Below are positions 12,101 through 24,100 of a DNA stretch of 64,000 nucleotides, one piece after another. The stretch is taken from NCBI GenBank assembly GCA_002633025.1, contig NMRB01001102.1:81770-145769 (forward strand). The letters are read 5' to 3'. How positions within the stretch are numbered: the first letter of the stretch is position 1; the number at the start of each line of letters is the position of its first letter. The notes under the pieces were generated by a model that saw nothing but the letters and a program-made list of their open reading frames with translations, did not search any database and was not told where the DNA came from. Both the position numbers and the translations under genes were made by a program. The DNA is from Notospermus geniculatus. Its lineage: Eukaryota > Nemertea > Pilidiophora > Heteronemertea > Lineidae.

Positions 12101-15100
12101 TTTTCACTCCGACGAACCTTTTGCAGTTTGTTTATCTGCCGCTAGATGGCACTAACTCTATAGCAAAAACCTTCAAGAAAAAATTTCTCCATCTCTCCAG
12201 AAATACATAACGTCATGGAAATGAAGTTGAATTTTGTATTTCGTACTTGGTGTTTCGTCAGATTTGCGAAACCTAATATATAGCCTGTAGTTTTCGGTCT
12301 TAGTTTAAACAAGTGTGAATATGACTGGACATTCTGAAATACGTTTGTGAATATTTTTTGTGCACCAATGCATAATGGTTTTTAGAATGTATCCAGAGCA
12401 TTAAAACTGAATCTGTATTCAACTGCACGATCAGCCCTGTTATCAAAACACAATATTCTGCATCGAATTTTCATCTAAATGTTGTGTCTCTGGCTGTTAC
12501 TATTCAGGCAGTCATTATTGTTTTCATGTCAAAAGGCGAAAAGTGAGGTTTTGTAAAAACTGTGTGTAGCATGCATCCCGCTCTCGTAGCAGGGCTTTGG
12601 TCTCGTTCCTCTTCATACACTCCACACAAAGCCCTGCTGAAATTGGGCCTCCCAGCCAAGCACGAGGCGGTCAGAAAACCATTGCCCAATCAGAATGCAG
12701 CATTTTTAGGCTGTGAATGCTAAATAAATTTGACTCGTAAAAAAATCAAAAATAATAAGCACAAGTATATAAGAAGAATCGCATGATAAAATTCAGCCAG
12801 TTTTGAAAAGACATAAGCGATTTGTAAAAACAAAACTTTAAGGTAAAACGGGGTAAAACCACGAAATTTGTAATATATTCTCCACGTCATTAAGTAGGAT
12901 CATGAGAGTACAGGGAGTGCAACTGGAGTATGGAACAGCCGCCCCAGATTCACTGGATGTTCTATTTCAGCAGGGGTTTGTGTGAGTGGATGAAGAGGAG
13001 CGAGGTAAAAACCCCTGCTGTGGGAGAATGGGGGGAATGGGTGAAAGATTGATCAGTGTCCGACAATAGATAGGCATAGACTCATTTGTCGGACATATTT
13101 TAACCTTGCTGATTGGAGATTGATTCCCGAGCTCACCGCTAGGTTACATGTAGAGATGGGTAGCGCCTAATCACGTGATCGAGGAAACAGCGCCAACTGG
13201 TCGCCTCCTATTGCTCTCAGTCAACAAAGGACAATCAACTCTTTTTTCAACCAATCAATGCCTTTCTAAAGGATCACGTGACCGTGCATGACATTCGATA
13301 TTCCATTTCAGCCAGCACGTGTCCGGACAAAACCGAGACGTTCACCAATGGAGGTAACACGCGATGCTTCCTGATCGGAACCAAGGATGATAAAGTGAAT
13401 TTCGATACTTACAAGAAAACGTGTAAAGCTAAAGGTGGAACGACCTTGACCTTAGACTCCAAGGACGTTGTCGATTTCTTCCGTAATAAGATCCCTGAAA
13501 GCAAATTAAGGTACTCATTATTAATCATGTTGAAATGTGGTGAATGGTTCTTGACGTACATTGTATAAAGCCAGATTCATACTTAAGACGCCAGCGCCCT
13601 GCGTCCGACGCCGGGTCAAATTTCAGAACGCCGCACTCGATCCCAAGGGACGATGCGGCGTCCAATCCTGGCGCTCTGAATGGAGTTGCTATAATCTTGC
13701 CGCATCAGAACCTGGCTGGGTTCGATTCCACCAGCATACGGAGTCGGCGTCCGAATCGCTTCTAAAGGCGGATTTATATTTCTGACGCCGTCGCCCCGCC
13801 GTAAAATGCTAGCATACGCTTAGCATGCTTGGAGCTGGCGTTCGCATTAGGCCAACAGCTGGCGAGTGCTGGCAGACCTGACCGGCCTAGCGTATTAATT
13901 ACGGCGGGTAACGCCGTCGGAAGTATATATCCGCCTTATGTTAGCCCATTGTCTGTTTCGACCGCAGTTCGACGCTGACGCGAAAGTGCGGTTGAAAAAT
14001 TCAAGTGATTCGAACGCCGACGCCATATGCTAGTGGAAACGCGCCCGTATAAATCAATTCGACGATGTCTGCCTGTAAATTTGATCTCACGTCAGTCGCA
14101 GACATGAGTTTTGCTGCGATTCTCACATTGTGGGAGCCACGGTGGTGTAGTGATTCGGGTCTCCGACTAGCGGTCAGAGGGTCCCGGGTTCGAATCGCAC
14201 TGGGCGTGAGACTTTGGGCAAGTCTCTTTGCCTCACTGGCCTCTCTCCACCCAGGTGTATAAATGGGTACCGGTGGGAAATGCTCAGATTGTAGCGCTGA
14301 ATGAGCAGCTCATCTGAGTTCTACTGAAAGGTTTCAGGATAGACTGGGGTTAAAGTGTAAAGTCGGATGACACCTCTACCGTTGTTGATATCAGCTATCA
14401 AACCGAAACTTTAACTTTTAACATTTTCTAGTGATAAATTCTGGTTCGGTGCTCAGAAAGGAGGCGAGAAATACATCTGGACCGCAACGAAAGAAGACGC
14501 GTCAGCTGATATTTTGAAGAAAGGGGGAAAGGGGGACTGTGTTTATGTTCATGTCCACGGAAAAAGCGCAGACTGGAAGAGGGAAGAATGTTCCAAAAAT
14601 AGCGCGGGCTATGTGTGTGAGAAGAGCGCCAGTGGCCAATCAGGTAATGTCGTCGAAAATGACGGACTTGCGACTAGTTTGGTTCCAGAACCCACCGCTA
14701 GGGCTAAAAGAGTTTGACCTTGACCCCACACAACAAAATCGATGATGAAACTATATCTAGCAAATAGGAATTTGGCCTTAACCCATTTTTTCCAAAACTG
14801 TGACTTACTAGGTATTCCATTGGACGCTAGCGTGGTTGAAAATGTCTGTAAACAAATGCCCCCTACACCCACAACTCTACAGCGGAGATGAGAATGGCGG
14901 AGGTCCAGTATTTCTGCCCGTGAATCCTCCCAGCCGAGGTTTTACGAAGTGAATGACACTCTGTATATATTAGAAAGGTAATGTTCTTTTCAGACTGCTC
15001 AGGAGGACATTTTGATGGCAGCACCAGCAAGTGTTATAAAGCATATACTAGCAAGAAGAAACAGTCAGAAGCTGAGGCTGCTTGTAACAGCGACGGAGGA

Positions 15101-18100
15101 CATCTTGCGAAAGTCAGCACAGAGGCACAAACCAAGTACTCCATATTCCAGTGAGTTATCTTAACCCGGACCTGCACAGGGTCGCTGGGTCAAACTGTCC
15201 TTCAAAAAATCTCAGGAACTACATGTAGTTTTTAAAGCCCCTCTGTATTGAATTTTACGGTATTTTCAAAATGTTAGGAGAATGCAGGTAGTATTAGGGA
15301 ATTGCACGGATCTAGATATAGGAAGATTCTTCCCTCGCACGCGCCCGAGTTTAATGCTAACATAACTGTCTTGACCCGTTTCACAAGGTAAAATTCACAC
15401 TTCCCAGATACTAGTTTCATAGATATTACCCTGTACATTTTACAATATTTCAGCTACTTACTGTTCACTTGGAACGCTGTTCACTTGGAACGCCGTTCAT
15501 AATTTTTAACACGGCGTGATAAATTTTTAGGCCTTTTTTGGGCTTTTCAGCAAAACCCTCCGTTGGGGTCTCAACTGCTTTCTTACTTATCTAAGGTTTC
15601 GACTTCCTTATATAATACATCAACTAACTCTTGAAAAATTTCATGGTTTGACCTAGTTAGAAAGTAAAATTAAAGTCCCTTTAACTCCTAAACGGTATAT
15701 ATNTTTGACAGAGAAATATCTTTTATCACAATATTCAGTCGAAATAACTTCTTTGGAGCCTGTCTCATCATTTCTTACATTCTGGTGTATTTTGAACAAC
15801 CGCCACTAGGAGGCGCTCATTTATCGCCTCCTCGCCCCCCGTCTACTGCGTCAAGGACGTCATGACGCGATGTTATTGCTTTACACTGGTACAACCGCTA
15901 GCAGCGCCGCCCTGCCGGGCTAAAAACCAACCAGGTTCCTCATTTATGGTGTTGTCAATTTCAGAAACGGTAAAAAGTACTGGATTGGAATGAAAAGATC
16001 ATCTTGGAGTTGGGAAGCGACGGGAAAGTCGCTGGTCTATACAAACTGGAAAGTGACACCAAGTGATTCGAACAAGAACTGTGCATTTGTTGAACGTGGA
16101 GACAACGACCAGTGGACGGAGACTGACTGTAAAGATAAACAAAGATGGGTGTGTGAAATGAAAGGTAAGGTGTGTGTGTGGGCGGGGGGGGGGGGCTTTT
16201 TTAGGCCAAAATACCCATTAATCCTAAAGGCCTGAAGCAAGTTATCGATGCATACACAGGGAAAATGACGTACGTCTGGCGGACGTATGGCGTATATACG
16301 GAATACGTCCGCCAGTCCTGGTTGCGTATATACACCGTATATAAAAGTAGCTAGATTCAATTTGTATGCACGTCGTCGTATGTACGCGGGATATATGGTG
16401 TATGCCGTACGTATGCCATACGTACGGCATATACTCGGCGGACATATTTTTCCGTACGTAAGCCATACGTACACTGGACGTCCAGAGGATGATCCATTGT
16501 ACGATACGGCGGATATAAAAGTAGCTGTACGTCCGCCGTATGTACGTCATTTTGCCTGTGTATGCGTATTTGCCTGTCCGTAGTCCGTTTACCGGGCGCA
16601 ACCATTGTTTCCAAACGTCAACATGTAATCCATCGACCAAGAGCATACAAAATAATGGCTGCTCCCTTCCGTAAACGGACAAGCAAATGGACAACCTGCT
16701 AACACGATTCGAATGTTTACGAACGTGTGTGATTTTGCGGAGGAAAAAACATTCCCGGCCACCGTACTTTTTTCGTTAATGAAATCTTTTATTTCAATGA
16801 CATCATCTTGCAAACTTATTCAACGTTTTTCTGACGTCTATAGGCCTACAATGTATTCGCCAGCAGCTTTAGATGGCCACTAGAGTTCATTCCAAATCCC
16901 CGTGGCACGAGGTTTTCAGCCGATAGCTCCGCAACGGCTGGGTCAAATTCAACATACCATACACCAATTAACTTGTCTTTCTTGCCGGTGTCTTTCTGCT
17001 ATCTTCATTTTTCGCGTAAGGCCTGCATAACGGATCTCTTTCTCAAAACCCATTTCATTTCGCTATGCTGTTCAGTGCAGTTTACACGTGCACGATGCAC
17101 TGCGTCATTTCAAAATGGCCGCCATTTCGGCCGTAAACAAACACGAACTGTCGAACTTTTTTCTGTCACGTTTTTCGGGAAAATGACAGTGATGATGGCT
17201 GTACCGCCAAGAAAGACAAGTCGATTGACGTATGTTTCATCAAAATCGGCCCAGCCGTTGCGGAGCTATCGTTGATAAACCTCGCGCCAATCAGAACTGG
17301 AATGGAGAGTAGTTTGTGTGTACATGCACTCTTCACTATCTCACGTACCGATTCACATCACGAACCAACTGAAATGTATCGACACAATAAGCCAACCATT
17401 GACTTTAAAGTGTGGCTCGTGAAACTATTTTGATTTACTGTCAAGGGGTCAATAACTTCAATCACTGCTCAACAGTCAAACACTAGTTCGTGCCGCTGGA
17501 ACAAAGCTCAACAGAAGTGGCTTCCTGTAGCGAGGAAGGAAATGTTTCAACGGATGTGGAGATATCGACCGACTAAATGTAACATTCGGAAACAAATACT
17601 GAACAAGGAAATGGTCTTTGTCTTTCTCTCCTCAAATGATAAAGGTTATTTGTCTCGACCTGCGATCGTGTTGTACAATGTCTGATGTTGGTTTCCCTGC
17701 TGGCGACTGGCTGTCTTGCGAATCGCTCTCTGGCTTGCTGGCTGGTAGCTGACGACTGGCTGGCTGGCTTGCTGGTTGACTGGCTGGCTGGGGACTGGCT
17801 GGGGACTGGTAGATCGATCACAATCTCCACTCGGCAGCCTCATTAGAGATTGATGTCGCCCTCTGAACTGTGAACTGATTGGTTAAAAATGGTACAACTT
17901 GATTCGTCGATGATGATAATGACGTAACGCCGGAAAAGTCTTCCCCCGTGCTGCCGTCAAATGACGCAACGTCACAGCATCAACACAGCGTTTTGTACGC
18001 AGTTTTAACGTTGTCTGCAGTCATCAGCCCTCTCTACAGCCACCGACAGCAAGCCCTGTATGGACGATTCGCCTTGTTTTCAGCACGGTTTTCACACCAG

Positions 18101-21100
18101 NTGACTGTCGGACTGTCGAGCTATGTGTTGGCTGGCTGGCTGGCTGCCTGAATGTCTAGCTATCTGGCTGGCACGCTGTCTGTCTGTCTGTCTGTCTGGA
18201 TATCTGGCTGTCTGACTGTCCAGCTATCTGGATGGCCAGCTGTTTGTTAAGTTCGGAGGTAGCCTACATAGGTAGGCTGTCTGCCTGACCGAATGGCTGC
18301 CTGGCGAGGTAGCCTTCTGATTGTCCGAGTAATTATTATTATTATTATACAGTACATGTACTTATAAAGCGCCCTATTCCATAAGGCTCTAAGGCGCTGT
18401 ACATAAAATTACAAGTAACTGGCTCACTGTTTGGCTGGCCCTGCTCCTTGGACCATGCTGACTGGTCGGTGTATTGAATAACATGTATTAATTCTCAGCT
18501 TCCAAACACTTCCGTTTCAGCCACTAAATCCGTCGCGCCATCGCAGCCTTCCATTGTAGACAAAAATAACAATGTCAAGACAAGCACTACATTAAAAGTC
18601 GGGGAGAAAATCGAATTCACGTGTCAGAAAGGCTCTGGTGGTGTGACCCCGGATAGTTGGGAGTGGTACAAGAATGCGGTGAAATTTACATCAGGCAAGT
18701 AGCGGGATTTTATCACGGTAGCTCACTGGACGCTGCAACTCTGGCGTTTTCTGACGCCTGGCCAACGCCTGTTATAGGGCAAACCCAATATTAGTGTGTA
18801 CAAGTCAGGTGAAAGCTTATATTAGGGAGTTTTCGCAAAGCCCCCGAAACGCCAACGCGAACGTCTATCCTTTTGTTCGGTGCTCTCTTCGTGGCATCGA
18901 ACAATGGGTTTGGCGTTCGCGTTGGCGTTTCGGGGACTTTGCGAAAACTCCCTATTATCACTTTGGCGATTTCTTCTACTGATTTTGCCGACAAACGCCA
19001 GAGTGACATCTGGTAAGTTACCTGCTTTAGATTATATTGAATACAGACAGAACAGACTGAGCGGGTTGTGACGATTGTAAGCCTATTTGTATGTTTCCAT
19101 CAGGGCTGAAGCCATAGCATTATTGGCCCTGGTAAATTTGGAAAAGGCCATCTCAAGCTACTCGTGTTCCTCACTTGGATGGGGTATTTTACTTGCCCTT
19201 GTAAAGACACAAGGTACAAGGCACCACGGCGTACTCTCCCATGTGACGGACGTGAAGAGTCTTGGTTTATCCCATATGGACTTGGCAACCCTAGGCTATC
19301 ATATCAATGCTCATCAGTCCTGCACTGTCAAGTACACTGTAGTGTAATGTTTGGCTGTTACTTCAATCAACCATCCCCCACTTATCATTATTGCGGTACG
19401 ACCAGTAGCGCCACGATGGGGACAAAAATTAAACCAGACAACTTTAATATTTTCAGGCGTAACGGGAGCAAAGTTTGAGAAAACAGCGGCAGCGGCGGAT
19501 GGTGGAACGTACACATGTAAAGCTCTGAAGGACAGCATGAAAAGTGCACAGTCTAACCAATTAGTGTTGTCTATAGGTGGTAAGTGCATCCACTCATTAC
19601 ATGTACAGGCATTGACTGATGTTTATCTACACTTGATATCTTGAATATTTCAAATACTACCGAACCAATTTTGACGCGGTTTGTTGCATATGAAAGGCAA
19701 ACCTGTTGGTCATATTTCTGCATCAAAATTTTGGAAATTTCAAAATGTCAAAATATCAAAATTATGTAATTGCTTATCAGAAAAAATCTTGAAAATCAAC
19801 ATCTTTTATTTTGTAATTATATTTTCATTTTTATAGTAGTTCTGACAGAATGGAAGTTTCTAAGGGTTTTGCTCCTGGTTTCATCAAAATCTGTCGAGTG
19901 GTTGCTGAGATATTTGAGATTATCAAAGTTTTGATAATTTGAGATTTTCACGATTTTTCACAAAATTCTGGTGTCAGTAAATAGAGTTGACCTCAAATCA
20001 TAAAATTATGAAATTTTGGATGATTCGCATAAACTGGTTAGAATTTACGCATATTTTTTTCAAAATATCAACAATATGATATTACAATATTTCTGGCCAG
20101 TTAACCCCCAAAAGTTTCAAAATAAGGTAAACCTATAATCTGATGTTAGCTTTATCCAATGGTATGAAAATTTCTTGAAAAACCAGAAAATCTCAAAATA
20201 TCAAAAATTTGATAATCTCAAATATCTCAGCAACCACTCGACAGATTTTGATGAAACTAGCACGAAAATCCTTAGAAAGTTCCATTCTGTCAGAACTACA
20301 ATAAAAATGAAAATATAATTACAAAATAAATTACAAAATAAAAGATGTTGATTTTCAAGTTTTTTCTGATAAGCAATTACATAATTTTGATATTTCTAAT
20401 TTCCAAAATTTTGATGCAGAAATGTGACCAACAGGTTTTCCTTTCATATGCAACAAACCACATCAAAATTGGTTCGGTAGTTTTTGACGTCAGTGAAGAA
20501 AAAAATCGACAACGACATTATGTTTCAGCTTCAGTCAGCACGACGTGTCCCGACAAAACCGAGACGTTCACCAATGGGGGAAACAAGCGATGTTTTCTGA
20601 TTGGAACCAAGGATGATAAAGTGAATTTCGATGCTTACAAGAAAAAGTGTAAAGATAAAGGTGGAATGACCTTGACCTTAGACTCCAAGGACGTTGTTGA
20701 TTTCTTCAGGACGAAGATATCTCAAAGCAAATTAAGGTACTCAATGGGCGGTATTCGTTAACTTTAAAGCAAATGGCTCGCGGGGTTTGTTTACATTTTT
20801 GGTGGTACCTTCCATAGAGAGTGAATCTAGCCTCCAGGCAAAGCCGCGCTCCAGCCATATGCAACACCTGTGCAAATATGCGAATGTAAACACTGGGGAC
20901 GAGGTTCCATTAAAAATTTGTTAAAATGGGTTAATGACGTTTTCAAATTCAGTAGGTCAAGATGTACATTTTGTACTATTCCCATTGATTTTGAAGCGGC
21001 AGATTTTGCAGAATGCGCCTCCGAAGTTTGGCTGTCTAATGCATTTCGCATTAAACTAAAATCCTTCTTTTGCCTTTTTCGCAAAATGGTGCTTGATATC

Positions 21101-24100
21101 GATGACCAACTGTCATGGCGCCACAACAAACCCCACGAGCCATTCGCTTTAAGGTTTACATGTACCTTTAGGTATTGCTTGCAGGGCAAAATACAAAAGC
21201 TTATAGAGTTAAGGAAGCTTCTAGAATACGGGCAATATTAATATCTTGACTTCGCTGAAAGGCGGTGACAGTTTCGGGGCTCAAAGAATGCCTTTCACAC
21301 ATCAAAATGCATATCGTGCCGTTTAAAGACAAAGGAAAAAGTGGGTAAACAGTCGGCGTACATCGACCAGGGATTTTTTTCATTCCGAGGTTTTTTGTTT
21401 CACGTATCAAACGGTTATGCAGCCTATCAAGGGTAGATAGGCAAAACAAGTGCCCCCAGCAAGCAGCATCCGTGACATTTTGGTTCCTACCCAAATGTAC
21501 CCCTATGACCTCACCAGACATGGTTTTCCTCTACATTTTCCAGTGATAAGTTCTGGTTCGGTGCGCAGAAAGGAGGCGACAAATACTTCTGGACGACAAC
21601 AAACGAAGTTGTTACTGGAACTCGGTGGAAAGATGAAAAAAATAAAAAAGGGGATTGTGTGGCCCTTCATGAACATGGCAGGTTGGTGTGGGAGTCGGCG
21701 AAATGCTCCTCAAAAGAATTCTATGTGTGTGAAAAAAGCGCCAGTAGCAAATCAGGTATGTCGTACTAAATGCACATTTTGCGAAATTAGTGTCCTGCTG
21801 CGACACAAATTCGTTTCAATAATGCAGATGTGCATTAATTTCAGATTGCCCAGGAGGACATTTTGATGCGACCACCAGCAAGTGTTATAAAGCATATACT
21901 AGCGAGAAGAATCAGGCAGATGCTGAGGCTGCTTGTAACAGCGGCGGCGGACATCTCGCAAAAATCAGCTCAGACAACCAGTTTGATTACCCAATATACC
22001 AGTGAGTAATCATTGGGAGATCTTTAAAGTTGCACTGTATTGTATTCAGAAAGTCCTTGCGGTTCTCGGACGTTACTGGAAAATGTACTCTTCTCTATCT
22101 GAATACATTAGAGCTCTGCCTGCAGTTTTTTCAATGTGCGCTGAAAACTAGGTCTTGATTCTTTGAAGTACGTATCAGGCAAGCATTTTGGGGACCTTCA
22201 CGAGGCTATGAGACTTCTACCTGCATTCTCCTAACACTTTGTAGATACCGTAAAATTCAATACAGAGGAGCTTTAAACATTGGTCAAACTTCATATAAAT
22301 ATTTCTTTAAAATAATCTTTTAATCAATATATAAAAATACACGAATGTTTACTCTCAGAATGTAAAATTACGTTTCTTCATCAAAATATTGATTTGAAAT
22401 ATTTTCGAGTGTTTTACCTTTGCCTACAAATCATTTTTGTATTTTTCGATTTTTGACTGTGTTGAATTTTTTTAAGAAACAATAAGAAGTACTTTATCGG
22501 GATGAAAAGATCATCATGGAGTTGGGAAGCGACGGGAAAACCGCTGATCTATACAAACTGGAAAGTGACACCAAGTGACTCGAAGAAGAACTGTGCATTT
22601 GTTGAACGTGGAGACAACGACCAGTGGACGGAGACTGACTGTAAAGATCAACAAAAGTGGGTGTGTGAAATGAACGGTAAGCCGCGTGGGACTTTTTCGG
22701 GTAAAACAGAAAAGTAGAGAAAATGTTTGCAAAGGCCTCGAAACGCCAACGCGAACGTCAAACCCATTGTTCGATGCCACGAAGAGAGCACCGAGCAAAA
22801 GGCCATATGGGAAAAGTCACTCCCAGCTCTTCACTTGGGATTAGCCATCCTTAGCTCTTCACGTCCGTCGCATGGGACAGTAAACCGTGGTGCCTTGTAC
22901 CTTGTGCCTTTGCAAGGGCAAGTAAAAGACCCCATCCAAGTGAGGAACATAAGTAGCTTGAGATGGCCTCTTCCTTACTTACAGGGCCGATAAAAGGGAG
23001 GTTGAGATCAGTGACTTATCACGGATCTTTATACGTATACGGATCGAAATGTACACACACATTTTTTGTCCTCATTGTTCAGAATTCTATCCGTATATGC
23101 AGGGTCCGTGATAAGTCGCTGATCTTAACCTCCCTAATGCTTTGGCTTCGGCCTTGACGAAAATCCTAATACAAAGACATATACCAACCCACCGATTGAC
23201 CAACCGGGGGACTGATCGACGGGCGCTGCGACGGACGTCCGACAGACAGACAGACTGATAATTGATTGATTAATTGGCACTTCTTTTATGCAGCCGTCAA
23301 ACTCGAAGCGCCAAAAAAGCCTTCCATTGTGGACAAAACTAACACTAAAAAGACGAGCGCTTCGCTAAAAGTCGGGGAGACAATCGAATTCACGTGTCAG
23401 AAAGGCTCTGGTGGTGTGACCCCGGATAGTTGGGAGTGGTACAAGAATACGGTCAAGTTTACATCAGGCAAGTTAGCGGGATGTCTTACCTAAGTGTAAA
23501 ATCTACCATTGTTTCCGTTTGTCAGTGTTTGCCCTTGTTGTTGGGGGAACTCTGGGATAGAGATGGACTTGTTTATTCTCTGTGTGTCCCCCTATTGTCA
23601 AGTCGCAGCTTATTCCGCCAGATTCTAGTAGGGGAACACTCACAGATGGGGAACATTCACAGATGTTACAGCAGTGTCGTGTGCCCGCACTGTTCCCTTT
23701 TCACACTGTTCCCATTGTATGGGGAACACTGTGAATCGAGAGTGACACTTTCTCTGTGTTCCCCTATTTAAAGCGAATGGCTAGCGGGGTTTGTTGACAG
23801 TTGTCTGTTGACATGTCCTCAAATCAAGCGCCGTTTTGAGAAAAAGGCGAAAGAAAGATTTTAGTTTAATGGGAAATGCATTAGACAGCCAAACTTCGCA
23901 GGCGTATTCTGCAAAATCTACCGCTTCGAAATCCATGTGAATAATACAAAATGTACATTTTGACCGACTGAATTTGAAACTGTCATTAACCCATTTTAAC
24001 AAATTTTTAATGGAACCTCGTCCCCAGGTGTACGTTCGCATATTTGCACAGGTTTTGCCTATGACTGGAGCACGGCTTTGCCTGGAGGCTAGATTCACTC

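Noticed and set aside
14138-14215. Possible tRNA gene
   Set aside because: Has A- and B-box words, but is followed by a conserved SINE body and recurs at 45196. No full cloverleaf.
16037-16694. Long minus-strand frames rich in Tyr/Arg/Thr
   Set aside because: Translations of the TACGTA-rich foldback and antisense of the CTLD2 exon.
19351-19644. Read-through frame around Ig1b
   Set aside because: Includes intron on both sides; only 19457-19579 is supported by splice sites and homology to Ig2.
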